Below, in pieces: positions 26,664 to 35,107 of a DNA stretch of 64,000 nucleotides. The notes below the pieces were generated by a model. The model did no database searches, had not been told where the DNA came from, and saw nothing but the letters and a program-made list of their open reading frames with translations. The first letter of the stretch is position 1, and every line of letters starts with the position of its first letter. Made by a program: the position numbers and the translations under genes. Origin of the DNA: Microbacterium sp. TPD7012 (lineage in GTDB: Bacteria > Actinomycetota > Actinomycetes > Actinomycetales > Microbacteriaceae); assembly GCF_003075395.1 (NCBI RefSeq), contig NZ_QDFV01000004.1, forward strand, positions 186,399 to 250,398. The letters are read 5' to 3'.

Positions 26664-27731
26664 TCAGGCCGTGGTGAGGCGCGACAGCTCCGCGACGAAC
26701 GCGTCGACGTCGGACTCCTCGGTGTCGAAGCTGCACATCCAGCGCACCTCGTTGCGCGCGGCATCCCAGTCGTAGAAGCGGAAGGACTCGCGCAGGCTGT
26801 CGGCGACGCCGTCGGGGAGCGTCGCGAAGACGCCGTTCGACTGGGTCGGCTGCGTGAACGAGACGCCGCGGATCGAGCCGTCGGCGATGCCCGCCTCGAC
26901 GGATGCCCGGAGGCGCGCGGCCATCGTGTTGGCATGCCGGGCGTTGCGCAGCCACAGGTCGCCCTCGAGCAGCGCGATCAGCTGGGCCGAGACGAAGCGC
27001 ATCTTCGAGGAGAGCTGCATGTTGAACTTGCGCGAGTAGATGAGACCGTCGGATGCCGCGGGGTTCAGCACGACGACGGCTTCGCCGAGCATCGCGCCGT
27101 TCTTCGTGCCGCCGAAGCTGAGCACGTCGACGCCGGCGTCGCGCGTGAAGGCGCGCAGCGGCAGGTCGAGGGCAGCGGCGGCGTTCGACAGGCGCGCGCC
27201 GTCGAGGTGCAGCTTCATGCCGCGCTCGTGGGCATGGTCCGCGATCGCGCGGATCTCGTCGGCCGTGTAGAGGGTGCCGAGTTCGGTGGACTGCGTGATC
27301 GAGACCACCAGCGGCTGCGCGCGGTGCTCGTCGCCCCAGCCCCAGGCCTCGCGGTCGATGAGCTCGGGGGTGAGCTTGCCGTCGTCGGTCGGGACGGTGA
27401 GCAGCTTGAATCCGCCGATCTTCTCGGGGGCACCGCCCTCGTCGACGTTGATGTGCGCGGTGGAGGCCGCGATCACCGCACCCCAGCGCGGGAGCATCGA
27501 CTGCAGGCCCGTGACGTTCGCGCCGGTGCCGTTGAACACCGGGAACGCCTGCACGCCCTCGCCGAACTGCGCCTGGAAGACCTCCTGCAGGCGCACGGTG
27601 TACGCGTCCTCGCCGTAGGCGACCTGGTGGCCCCCGTTCGCCGCGGCGATCGCCGCGAGGACCTCGGGGTGGATGCCGGAGTAGTTGTCACTGGCGAATC
27701 CCCGGATCGCGGGGTCATGCGTAAGGCTCAC
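26664..27731 (-). CDS. Low-specificity L-threonine aldolase / beta-eliminating lyase family
   Basis: A 355-aa PLP enzyme, fold type I. The start region FASDNYSGIHPEVLAAIAAAN is typical. KLHLDGARLSNAAAAL holds the PLP-ring Asp, and the Schiff-base Lys is in VLSFGGTKNGAMLGEAVV. It would split threonine or similar beta-hydroxy amino acids into glycine and an aldehyde. The start is GTG at 27731; no better ATG exists. It converges on the GntR gene and diverges from the MFS gene across about 50 bp. Confidence 0.88.
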   Translation of the reverse strand: MSLTHDPAIRGFASDNYSGIHPEVLAAIAAANGGHQVAYGEDAYTVRLQEVFQAQFGEGVQAFPVFNGTGANVTGLQSMLPRWGAVIAASTAHINVDEGGAPEKIGGFKLLTVPTDDGKLTPELIDREAWGWGDEHRAQPLVVSITQSTELGTLYTADEIRAIADHAHERGMKLHLDGARLSNAAAALDLPLRAFTRDAGVDVLSFGGTKNGAMLGEAVVVLNPAASDGLIYSRKFNMQLSSKMRFVSAQLIALLEGDLWLRNARHANTMAARLRASVEAGIADGSIRGVSFTQPTQSNGVFATLPDGVADSLRESFRFYDWDAARNEVRWMCSFDTEESDVDAFVAELSRLTTA

Positions 27732-27784
27732 CGCACAAGCCTATGTCCCGGATGACGGGGGCGGGCACCGCGGAGGGGTTCCGG

Positions 27785-29284
27785 ATGTCCGAGGCTCGTC
27801 CTACCCTCGGAGACATGGAGCGCACCGCAGCGAAGACCGCATTCGCCAACGTCCTCGTCAACACGCTCATCGCGAACGTGACGACGAGCTTCCTGTGGTT
27901 CGCGCTCACGTTCTGGGTGTACATCGAGACGCAGTCCGTGCTGGCGACCGGCATCATCGGCGGCGCCTACATGCTCTTCATCGCGTTCTTCGCGATGCTG
28001 TTCGGCACGATCGTCGATCGGCACCGCAAGCACACGGTCATGCTGCTGTCGAGCGTGATCTCGGCCGTGGCGTTCCTCATCGCCGGCGTGCTCTACGTCT
28101 GGCAGGGCGAGGCGCCGCTCCTCGACCTCGGCGGCCCCTGGTTCTGGCTGTTCTCGGGAATCATCCTGTTCGGCGGGGTGATCGAGCAGCTGCGCAACAT
28201 CGCGCTGTCCACCACGGTCACCCTCCTCGTGCCGGAGGAGAAGCGCGCGAACGCCAACGGACTCGTCGGCACCGTGCAGGGCATCGCGTTCCTGGTGACG
28301 AGCGTGTTCTCCGGACTCTCGATCGGGTTCCTCGGCATGGGATGGACGCTCGCGATCGCGATCGGGGCGATGGCCGTCACGTTCGGCCACCTGCTGTTCA
28401 TCCGCATCCCCGAGGGCACGCCGGAACCCGATCCGAACGGCAAGAGCGCGCTGGACTTCCGTGGCAGCGTGCAGGCGATCCGGCTCGCGCCCGGGCTGTT
28501 CGCCCTGATCATCTTCTCCACGTTCAACAACCTCATCGGCGGCGTCTACATGGCGCTGATGGACCCGTACGGGCTCACGCTGTTCGACGCGCAGACCTGG
28601 GGCTTCGCTCTGGCGTTCGCCTCGACCGGGTTCCTGATCGGCGGCGGCCTGGTGGCGAAGTTCGGCCTCGGGCGCAAACCCGTGCGCACGATGCTGCTCG
28701 TCGTCATCGCGATGGGCCTGCTCGGCTCGGTCTTCATGCTGCGCGAGTGGTGGCCGCTGTACGTGATCGGCATGTGGGTCTACATGGCCCTGGTCCCGCC
28801 GGTCGAGGCCGCAGAGCAGACCGTGATCCAGAAGGTCGTGCCTTTCGAACGCCAGGGGAGGGTGTTCGGCGTGGCCGCGGCCATGGAGGCGGCGGCAGCC
28901 CCGATCACCGCCTTCCTCATCGCGCCGCTCGCGGAGTTCCTCATCATCCCGTACATGGACAGCTCCGCGGGGCAGCGGCAGTGGGGCTGGCTGCTCGGCG
29001 AGGGAGAGGCGCGCGGCATCGCGCTGATCTGCCTGTTCGCGGGTCTCGTGATGGTCGTCGCCGCCACGCTGGCCTTCTTCACGCGCTCGTATCGCCACCT
29101 CACCGAGCTGTACGCGACCGCGCCGGATCCGATGCCCGAAGATGAGGATGGGCAGGGCACGAGCACTCCGGAAGCCGCGGCGGGCGATGCAGGTGATGAG
29201 CGAGAGCTGCCCGAGCAGCGAGGTGTCGATGCGCCTGCACCGGTGCGCGGGTCGCCTCCGGAACTGCCCAAGCGGTCGATCTGA
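27785..29284 (+). CDS. MFS transporter (exporter-like)
   Basis: A 499-aa transporter with 12 predicted helices in two halves. The family loop FGTIVDRHRKHTVMLLSS follows helix 2, and GLGRKPVRTMLLVV is its counterpart in the second half. The start at 27785 was chosen because GGAGGGG lies 6 nt upstream; an upstream ATG at 27743 lacks this. A charged C-terminal tail of about 50 residues follows. The layout is that of MFS efflux proteins related to macrolide or enterobactin exporters; the substrate is unknown. Confidence 0.82.
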   Translation: MSEARPTLGDMERTAAKTAFANVLVNTLIANVTTSFLWFALTFWVYIETQSVLATGIIGGAYMLFIAFFAMLFGTIVDRHRKHTVMLLSSVISAVAFLIAGVLYVWQGEAPLLDLGGPWFWLFSGIILFGGVIEQLRNIALSTTVTLLVPEEKRANANGLVGTVQGIAFLVTSVFSGLSIGFLGMGWTLAIAIGAMAVTFGHLLFIRIPEGTPEPDPNGKSALDFRGSVQAIRLAPGLFALIIFSTFNNLIGGVYMALMDPYGLTLFDAQTWGFALAFASTGFLIGGGLVAKFGLGRKPVRTMLLVVIAMGLLGSVFMLREWWPLYVIGMWVYMALVPPVEAAEQTVIQKVVPFERQGRVFGVAAAMEAAAAPITAFLIAPLAEFLIIPYMDSSAGQRQWGWLLGEGEARGIALICLFAGLVMVVAATLAFFTRSYRHLTELYATAPDPMPEDEDGQGTSTPEAAAGDAGDERELPEQRGVDAPAPVRGSPPELPKRSI

Positions 29285-29315
29285 CGGCGCTGCTGCACCG
29301 CCGCCCACCGCGAGC

Positions 29316-29957
29316 TCAGGCCAGGTCGACGATCCGGTCGTTGAGCTCGGCGGCATCCGAGTCCCACAGCGCGACGATCGCCGGCGCGAGCGCGGCCGGA
29401 TCGAGAGCCTTCGCGCGGAAGACGACGGATGCTGCGCGCAGCGGCTCGTCCGCATCCCGCGCGGCCTTCGCGTACCCCTGCGCGACCGCGCGGGTCCACG
29501 CCTCGCTGGCAGCCTTCACCGCGGCGTAGTTCGCCCCGCCGGCGAGCGGTCGAGCCACCGCTGTCGCGGAGACCATCGCGAATCGCCCGGCATCCGATGC
29601 GCGCAGCGCTCCGTCGAAGGCGCGGCTCGTCGCACGCACCGCCTCGAGTGCGGGCAACAGGGCACGGAAGTCCTCGTCGGCCTGCCCGGCGAGTCCGCCG
29701 CCGCCGCGCCAGCCCCCGACGAGCGGGATCACGCCGTCGACAGAGCCGAGGTGCGCAGCGAGAGCGGTCATGTCGTCGAGCGACGTCGCGTCGGCGACCT
29801 CGATCTCGGCACCGGCATCCTTCAGCGGCCGAAGTCGCTCGACCGAGCGGCCCGTGGCGACGACGCGCGCGCCGGCGTCGAGCAGAGCCCCTGCGACGGC
29901 GAGGCCGGAGGCGCTGGTCGCTCCGGCGAGGACGATGGTGCGGTCGATGACGGTCAT
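29316..29957 (-). CDS. SDR-fold oxidoreductase-like protein
   Basis: A 213-aa short SDR. The N-terminus TIVLAGATSASGLAVAGALLDAG is a nucleotide-binding motif (GATSASG). ARVVATGR follows beta-2, and the active-site-like VSATAVARPLAGGANYAAVKAA keeps the Tyr-x3-Lys pair (YAAVK) with an upstream Ser. It is shorter than classical SDRs and ends DRIVDLA. Substrate is unknown. A strong inverted repeat lies upstream, between it and the DUF6421 gene. Confidence 0.8.
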   Translation of the reverse strand: MTVIDRTIVLAGATSASGLAVAGALLDAGARVVATGRSVERLRPLKDAGAEIEVADATSLDDMTALAAHLGSVDGVIPLVGGWRGGGGLAGQADEDFRALLPALEAVRATSRAFDGALRASDAGRFAMVSATAVARPLAGGANYAAVKAASEAWTRAVAQGYAKAARDADEPLRAASVVFRAKALDPAALAPAIVALWDSDAAELNDRIVDLA

Positions 29958-29981
29958 GTGCTCAACTTTCGCGGATGAGGC

Positions 29982-30041
29982 GAACTTCTGCGGCCGATCC
30001 GGCCCGGAATGGCCGCAGAAGTTCGGAATGGCCGCAGAAGT
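29982..30041. repeat. 14-bp inverted repeat plus 18-bp direct repeat after the DUF6421 gene
   Basis: GAACTTCTGCGGCC (29982-29995) pairs perfectly with GGCCGCAGAAGTTC (30011-30024) over a 15-nt loop. CGGAATGGCCGCAGAAGT occurs twice (30005-30022 and 30024-30041). The element directly follows the DUF6421 stop and may act as a terminator for it, though there is no T-tract. It also resembles a REP-type unit. Confidence 0.7.
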
Positions 30042-30051
30042 CGGCGGCGGA

Positions 30052-31536
30052 TCAGTCGTCGGTGCCGCGGATGCCGACCGTCGACTCGATCACGGGCTTC
30101 ATCTTCTTGTCGAGGGCCTCGAAGAACATCGACAGCGGGAACTCGTCGTCCAGCACGGCGTCGGTGTAGCCCTTCGGGGCTCCGGAGAGGATCTCGTCCG
30201 AGAGCCCGCGGGCCCAGTTCGACGCCGGGTGCGGCGTGAGCACGCTGCGGACCAGGTCGTAGGCCGCGAGCCAGTGCGCGGTCTTCGGACGGTCGATCGA
30301 GCGCCAGTAGAGCTCGTCGATCGCGTCGCCCAGAGCGACGACCGCATCGGGGACAGCGTCCCAGTCGAACGCGAGGGCCGTGTCGGTCCAGTGCAGCACG
30401 CCGCGCTGGTGCAGCCAGGCGAACAGCAGCTGTCCGCCGAGGCCGTCGTAGTTGCGCACGCGCGAGCCCGTGATCGCGAACCGGAAGATGCGGTCGAAGA
30501 TCACGGCGTACTGCACGAGACCGGCCTGGTCGAGCGTCTCCTGCTCGATCGCGGTGAGGTCCTCGCCGGCCGATGCGCGGGCGGCGAGCGACCGCTCGAT
30601 CTTCACCGACTCGCGGAACGCGGTCAGGTCGCAGCGCAGCTCCTCGAGCGAGTAGAGGAAGAACGGCATCCGCTGCTTGATCATGAACGGGTCGAACGGC
30701 AGGTCGCCGCGCATGTGCGTGCGGTCGTGGATGATGTCCCACATCACGAACGCGCGCTCGGTCAGCGCCTGGTCGTCGAGCATCGCGGCGGCGCGCTCCG
30801 GCAGGTCGAGCTTCGTGATCTCGGCGGCGGCACGGGTCACGCGCCGGTAGCGCGCGGCCTCGCGGTCCTGGAAGATCGCACCCCAGGTGAAGGACGGGAT
30901 CTCGCGCATGGCGACGGTCTCGGGGAAGAGCACGGCCGAGTTCGTGTCGTAGCCGGGGGTGAAGTCCACGAGGCGCAGCGAGACGAACAGCTTGTTGCCG
31001 TAGTCGCCGGCTTCGAGGTCGGCGATGAACTCCGGCCAGATGGTCTCGACGATGAGCGCCTCGACGAGGCGGTCGCTCGAACCGTTCTGCGTGTACATCG
31101 GGAAGACCACGAGGTGGCGGATGCCGTCGACGCGGTGCTGCTGCGGCTGGAAGGCCACGAGCGAGTCGAGGAAGTCCGGCACTCCGAAGCCCTCCGACGC
31201 CCAGCGGTCGAAGTCGACGATCGAGGCGGCCAGGTAGTCGGCGTCGTGGGGGAACACGGGAGCCAGAGCGCGGATGCCGGCGGTGATGGCCGCGACGAGC
31301 TCGGTGGCCTTCCCGTGGACGGCCGAGTCGGTCGATGCCTCCGGGATCGAACCGTCCTTGACCTGCAGCTCGCGGATCGCGATCGCGGCATCCTTCAACT
31401 GCGCCCAGGCGGCGGAGTCCTCGACGCCCTCCGATGCAGAGTGCGCCTGCACTGAGCCTGTCGAAGTGTCCTCGACGACCTCGGGTTCGCCGACGATGGC
31501 CTGTGCAGCGGAGCTGTTGGCGGAAATGATGGACAT
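30052..31536 (-). CDS. DUF6421 family protein
   Basis: A 494-aa soluble protein of the DUF6421 family as I recall it; function unknown. Notable regions are HDADYLAASIVDFDRWASEGFG, VVFPMYTQNGSSDRLVEALIVETIWPEF, WDIIHDRTHMRGDLPFDPFMIKQRMPFF (a possible HD-like metal region) and FDRIFRFAITGSRVRNYDGLGGQLLF. The N-terminal about 40 residues are low complexity and include TSTGSVQ, encoded by the dispersed repeat. It diverges from an Lrp-type regulator over a 72-bp gap with a palindrome, a pairing that suggests control by amino acid levels. Confidence 0.82.
   Translation of the reverse strand: MSIISANSSAAQAIVGEPEVVEDTSTGSVQAHSASEGVEDSAAWAQLKDAAIAIRELQVKDGSIPEASTDSAVHGKATELVAAITAGIRALAPVFPHDADYLAASIVDFDRWASEGFGVPDFLDSLVAFQPQQHRVDGIRHLVVFPMYTQNGSSDRLVEALIVETIWPEFIADLEAGDYGNKLFVSLRLVDFTPGYDTNSAVLFPETVAMREIPSFTWGAIFQDREAARYRRVTRAAAEITKLDLPERAAAMLDDQALTERAFVMWDIIHDRTHMRGDLPFDPFMIKQRMPFFLYSLEELRCDLTAFRESVKIERSLAARASAGEDLTAIEQETLDQAGLVQYAVIFDRIFRFAITGSRVRNYDGLGGQLLFAWLHQRGVLHWTDTALAFDWDAVPDAVVALGDAIDELYWRSIDRPKTAHWLAAYDLVRSVLTPHPASNWARGLSDEILSGAPKGYTDAVLDDEFPLSMFFEALDKKMKPVIESTVGIRGTDD
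31450..31468. repeat. Dispersed 19-bp repeat, copy with compensatory changes
   Basis: CACTGAGCCTGTCGAAGTG inside the DUF6421 N-terminal codons. Relative to the common form, the second and penultimate bases are both changed so that the terminal 4-bp stem (CACT/AGTG) still pairs. Confidence 0.8.
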
Positions 31537-31560
31537 CGGGACCTCCGATCCTGAGGAATG

Positions 31561-31575
31561 CCGGAAATTTTCCGG
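31561..31575. promoter_or_regulatory. Palindrome in the DUF6421/Lrp divergent promoter
   Basis: CCGGAAATTTTCCGG has 7-bp arms around one central base and sits in the 72-bp gap between divergent genes. Lrp/AsnC regulators bind such AT-centred palindromes next to their own gene. A GATAAT at 31594-31599 could be the -10 of the regulator gene, giving a nearly leaderless transcript. Both roles are inferred. Confidence 0.6.
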
Positions 31576-31608
31576 TCATAACGGAATACTGACGATAATC
31601 TTACATCC

Positions 31609-32067
31609 ATGGATGATTCTGTCGACCGCGCGATCGTCGCGGAGATCGCCCGCGACGGCCGGGCCACGCTGTCCCAGCTGTCCGAGGCGATCGGTCTCTC
31701 GGTCTCTGCCGTGCAGTCGCGACTGCGTCGCCTCGAGACGCGCGGCGTGATCTCCGGCTACCGTGCCATCCTCGATCCCGAACTGGTGGGCACGCCGCTG
31801 TCCGCGTTCATCGAGATCACGCCCCTCGACCCGGCGCAGCCCGACAACGCCCCCGAACTGCTCGAGCACCTCGACGCGATCGAGGCATGCCACTCGATCG
31901 CGGGCGATGCGAGCTACATGCTGTTCGTGCGCGTCGCCTCGCCGCGCGCGCTCGAGGAACTGGTGCGCGACGTGCGCACGGCGGCGAACGTCAGCACCCG
32001 CACCACGGTCGTCCTGCAGACGTACTACGAGCACCGGCCGATCATCCCGCTGGCCACCGAGGCGTAG
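31609..32067 (+). CDS. Lrp/AsnC-family transcriptional regulator
   Basis: A 152-aa regulator. The N-terminal HTH is VDRAIVAEIARDGRATLSQLSEAIGLSVSAVQSRLRRLETRGVISGY. A RAM ligand domain follows (SAFIEITPL..., ACHSIAGDASYMLFVRVASPRALEELVRDVRT, the G-D-x-S/Y ligand motif). It probably senses an amino acid and controls the divergent DUF6421 gene and itself. The ATG at 31609 lies about 10 nt after GATAAT, so translation may be leaderless. Confidence 0.9.
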   Translation: MDDSVDRAIVAEIARDGRATLSQLSEAIGLSVSAVQSRLRRLETRGVISGYRAILDPELVGTPLSAFIEITPLDPAQPDNAPELLEHLDAIEACHSIAGDASYMLFVRVASPRALEELVRDVRTAANVSTRTTVVLQTYYEHRPIIPLATEA

Positions 32068-32091
32068 CCGCCCGGGAGACTTCCGCCCGCC

Positions 32092-33117
32092 TCAGAGCAC
32101 CGCGCCGACCATGGCCTCGCCGAGGGGTGAGCGCAGGTGCAGCATCCGTGCGCCGTCGCGCTCGCTGGCGATCAGCCCGGCCTCGCGGAGCACGGTGAGA
32201 TGATGCGAGGCCGTCGACGCCGCGATCCCGGCCTCCCTGGCGACCTGCGAGGTCGTGCGCGCGGTCCCCGCGCGGAGCAGGATGCCGGCTCTGGCGGGGC
32301 CGAGCAGGGCGCCCAGAGCATCCGCGATCTCGGTCTCGTCTCGTGCCCAGCCGGCGGTCACTCCACGCGCGGGATAGAACAGGGTCGGCTGCGCCGGCGG
32401 CTCGGTGAGCACCATGCACCCCCACGACGACAGGACCGACGGCACGAGCACGAGCCCGCTGCCGTGGCAGTCGACCTGCTCGCTGTGCCGACGGAGCGAG
32501 ACCCGCACGGCGTCTGCGCCCCAGCTCACCTGCGGGTGGAGGGCTCCGGCCATGCGCGCGATGCCCGCCGTCGCGATCGTGCGGGATCGCACCGCGACGT
32601 CGGCGCGCAGCAGGCGCTCGAGCTGCGGCCACACCGGCGCGAGCGCGGCGTCCCACACCTCCGACCAGGCGTCGGCGATCATGCGCCGCGCGCGAGCGGG
32701 ATCGTGCTGCATCTCGCGCAGCGCCCGCTGCCGCGCGCCGGTCGAACGGAGCACCATCTTGCCGAAGTCCACGCGCATCCCGTCGAGCGGGGCATCGCGC
32801 AGGGCGGCCAGCTCGGCCTCCGGGGTCATGTCCCAGTGCGGAGCTGCCGTGAGGAAGTCGGGCAGATACCCGTCGTCGCCGATCACCGCCACGAGCAGGC
32901 CGAAGGCGTCGCGCGGGAGGCGGTCGCGGACGACGCGGAGCCATCCCCACTGCAGCGGATGCTGCTCGGGCCGCCGCAGCACGCGCACCGCGTGGGCCAG
33001 TTCGTGTCCGGGGGAGATGCCGAAGCGCACCGCCTGGATGTCTCCCGGGCTCAGGTGGAACTCGACCCGGTGATCCGGATGCTCGACGCCCTCGACCGGC
33101 ACGCTGTTTCGATCCAC
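32092..33117 (-). CDS. ArsR-type winged-helix regulator with large N-terminal domain
   Basis: A 341-aa protein. Residues about 265-341 form an ArsR/MarR-like winged helix (LGPARAGILLRAGTARTTSQVAREAGIAASTASHHLTVLREAGLIASERDGARMLHLRS). The long N-terminal part (FHLSPGDIQAVRFGISPGHELAHAVRVLRRPEQHPLQWGWL) resembles the DUF5937 region found with such HTHs; I am not certain of the number. It starts at GTG 33117 and diverges from a cupin gene across 45 bp, which it may regulate. Confidence 0.8.
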   Translation of the reverse strand: MDRNSVPVEGVEHPDHRVEFHLSPGDIQAVRFGISPGHELAHAVRVLRRPEQHPLQWGWLRVVRDRLPRDAFGLLVAVIGDDGYLPDFLTAAPHWDMTPEAELAALRDAPLDGMRVDFGKMVLRSTGARQRALREMQHDPARARRMIADAWSEVWDAALAPVWPQLERLLRADVAVRSRTIATAGIARMAGALHPQVSWGADAVRVSLRRHSEQVDCHGSGLVLVPSVLSSWGCMVLTEPPAQPTLFYPARGVTAGWARDETEIADALGALLGPARAGILLRAGTARTTSQVAREAGIAASTASHHLTVLREAGLIASERDGARMLHLRSPLGEAMVGAVL

Positions 33118-33162
33118 ATCGAAACTCTAGGGTGGGCTCCGGCGGCTGTCGAGACTGGAGCC

Positions 33163-33528
33163 ATGAACAGCACAGAACTCCTCCCCGAAGGAATCATCGC
33201 CGCTGCTGACATCCGTATCGGCACCGGTCGCAGCCGCCGGTTCGTCGGCGCCGAGCACGGCGCAGCCGTCTCGTACTTCTATGTCGAGAATCAGCCGGGC
33301 GAGGGCCCGGGCCTGCACTGGCATCCCTATCCTGAGACCTGGGTCGTGCTCGAGGGCACCGCTCGCATCACCGTCGGCGACGACACCTTCGTCGCGGGCG
33401 CCGGAGACACCGCCACCGGTCCCGCGTTCACACCGCACTGCTTCACGAACGTCGGGGACGGCGTCCTGAAGATCATCGGCATCCACGCATCCGCCACCAT
33501 CATCCAGACGTTCCTCGACGAGGACTGA
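33163..33528 (+). CDS. Cupin-domain protein
   Basis: A 121-aa single cupin. Motif 1 is GPGLHWHPYPETWVVLEG (the HxH-x4-E metal-ligand pattern) and motif 2 is AGDTATGPAFTPHCFTNVG with the remaining His. It probably binds a metal; substrate unknown. The ATG at 33163 follows ACTGGAGCC. A DUF4287 gene follows after 15 bp, likely co-transcribed, and the ArsR-type regulator is divergent. Confidence 0.85.
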   Translation: MNSTELLPEGIIAAADIRIGTGRSRRFVGAEHGAAVSYFYVENQPGEGPGLHWHPYPETWVVLEGTARITVGDDTFVAGAGDTATGPAFTPHCFTNVGDGVLKIIGIHASATIIQTFLDED

Positions 33529-33543
33529 CACCAGGAGAACACG

Positions 33544-33834
33544 ATGTCCTTCCAGGCATACCTCGACAAGGTCGAGACCCAGACCGGCCTCACCCCGCGG
33601 CAGTTCATCGCTCTCGCGAAGGAGCAGGGCTTCGACGAGACCACCAAGTCGACCGTCGTCCTGAACTGGCTCAAAGAGGAGTACAGCCTCGGGCACGGAC
33701 ACGCGCAGGCGATGGTCCACGTGATCCTCAAGGGGCCCAAGATCAGCGACAAGCACGTCGGCAAGGGCGGCGCGCACGGAGACAAGTCCGACACGCTCTG
33801 GCTCGACGGCAAGGACAGCAACCCGAATCCCTGA
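33544..33834 (+). CDS. DUF4287-domain protein
   Basis: A 96-aa protein matching the DUF4287 family (SFQAYLDKVETQTGLTPRQFIALAKEQGF; VLNWLKEEYSLGHGHAQAMVHVI). The family function is not established. It is helical with a basic/Gly-rich tail. AGGAG lies 6 nt before the ATG. It lies 15 bp after the cupin gene and is probably in the same transcript. Confidence 0.85.
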   Translation: MSFQAYLDKVETQTGLTPRQFIALAKEQGFDETTKSTVVLNWLKEEYSLGHGHAQAMVHVILKGPKISDKHVGKGGAHGDKSDTLWLDGKDSNPNP

Positions 33835-33950
33835 CGCTTCGACGGGCTCAGCGACCCAGCGATGCTTCGACCCAGCAGTGCTTCGACCGGCTCAGCGACC
33901 CAGCGGCTCAGCGACCCAGCGAGTGGGTCCCTGAGCTGGTCGAAGGGCCC
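33835..33950. repeat. Cluster of dispersed-repeat fragments between DUF4287 and menA
   Basis: The 145-bp gap contains at least three reverse-oriented partial copies (CTTCGACGGGCTCAGCGACC near 33836, CTTCGACCGGCTCAGCGACC near 33880, GGCTCAGCGACCC near 33905) and one full forward copy, CCCTGAGCTGGTCGAAGGG at 33929-33947. Opposite orientations could form a longer hairpin, possibly terminating the upstream transcript. No gene is visible here. Confidence 0.75.
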
Positions 33951-33979
33951 GCATCGGTGCGGCCAGTAGGATTCCCTGC

Positions 33980-34975
33980 GTGGCAGCATCCTCACAGCGC
34001 AAGAAGAAGAGCACGGGCGCGAAGCGCACCCCGGCCCGCACGAGCGGCAACCCGGCGAAGCGCAGCGGCAACCCCGCGAAGCGCCCGGTGATCGAAGCGG
34101 GCCCCGTCACGGCGTCCGACTGGATCGGCGCTGCGCGCCTGCGGACCCTGCCGCTCGCGGTGGCTCCCGTGGTCATCGGCACCGGAGCCGCGCGCAGCAC
34201 CGGACCGGAGTTCCACTGGGTCATCGCGCTCGCCTGCCTCGCCGTCGCCGTGCTGCTGCAGATCGGCGTGAACTTCACGAACGACTACAGCGACGGCATC
34301 CGCGGCACCGATGCGCACCGGGTCGGACCCGCGCGTCTCACCGCCTCGGGCCGGGTGAAGCCGCGCACCGTGCTCATCATCGGACTGATCTTCTTCGCCC
34401 TCGCCGCCGCCGTCGGCGTCGCGATCGTGGTGCGGACGGGACAGTGGTGGATGCTCGCCATCGGCGCTGCCTGCATCGTCGCCGCCTGGTTCTACACCGG
34501 CGGCAAGCGCCCGTACGGGTACTACGGCCTCGGCGAGGTGTTCGTCTTCGTCTTCTTCGGGCTCGTCGCCACGCTCGGCACCACCTGGGTGCAGATCTTC
34601 GACCTGCCGCAGCAGGCGTGGCTCGGGGCGATCGCGGCCGGCCTTTTCGCGTGCGCGGTGCTGCTCGCCAACAACCTCCGCGACATCGATCAGGACCGCG
34701 AGGTCGGCAAGCGCACCCTGACGGTGCTGATCGGCCGTCGCGCGACCCAGGTGCTGTTCACGCTCTTCGTGCTCGCGCCGTTCGGAATCGCGGTGTTCCT
34801 CGCTCTGCTGTTCCCGATCGCCTGGATCGCGCTGCTCGCGCTGCTGGCGGGACTCCCGGCCATCCTGATCGTGTGGACCTATCGTCAGCCGCGCGAGCTG
34901 GTGGTCGCCCTCGCGCTCACCTCGCTCACCGCGCTGCTGTATGCGGGCGCGCTGTTCTGGGCGTTCGTCGGCTGA
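33980..34975 (+). CDS. menA: 1,4-dihydroxy-2-naphthoate polyprenyltransferase
   Basis: A 331-aa membrane prenyltransferase that joins a polyprenyl chain to DHNA in menaquinone synthesis. The two Mg-pyrophosphate motifs are NFTNDYSDGIRGTD and NNLRDIDQDREVGKRTL. Eight to nine membrane helices follow a basic N-terminus (SSQRKKKSTGAKRTPAR) that holds a duplicated SGNPAKR. The start is GTG at 33980. A DUF4229 membrane protein gene lies next to it, a neighbourhood common in actinobacteria. Confidence 0.93.
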   Translation: MAASSQRKKKSTGAKRTPARTSGNPAKRSGNPAKRPVIEAGPVTASDWIGAARLRTLPLAVAPVVIGTGAARSTGPEFHWVIALACLAVAVLLQIGVNFTNDYSDGIRGTDAHRVGPARLTASGRVKPRTVLIIGLIFFALAAAVGVAIVVRTGQWWMLAIGAACIVAAWFYTGGKRPYGYYGLGEVFVFVFFGLVATLGTTWVQIFDLPQQAWLGAIAAGLFACAVLLANNLRDIDQDREVGKRTLTVLIGRRATQVLFTLFVLAPFGIAVFLALLFPIAWIALLALLAGLPAILIVWTYRQPRELVVALALTSLTALLYAGALFWAFVG

Positions 34976-35107
34976 CGACGGCATCCGCCACTCGCCGAAC
35001 CGGCCCCTGGGAAACGAACCCGCCCCTTGAGAGCGGATTCACGGGGCCCGTTCGCGCAGAGAGGGGTGGCTCGGCGGGCTCACGAAGAGGCCCAGAGCGA
35101 GCGAGCT

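Noticed and set aside
27728..29455. 575-codon minus-strand frame opposite the MFS gene
   Set aside because: The plus strand encodes a complete 12-helix transporter; the reverse frame has no recognisable domain.
29461..30041. Insertion sequence remnant near the SDR and DUF6421 genes
   Set aside because: There are inverted repeats but no transposase fragment or target-site duplication.
35017..35053. Terminator between menA and the DUF4229 gene
   Set aside because: Only two 5-bp stems with a central mismatch can be drawn; too weak to list as a feature.
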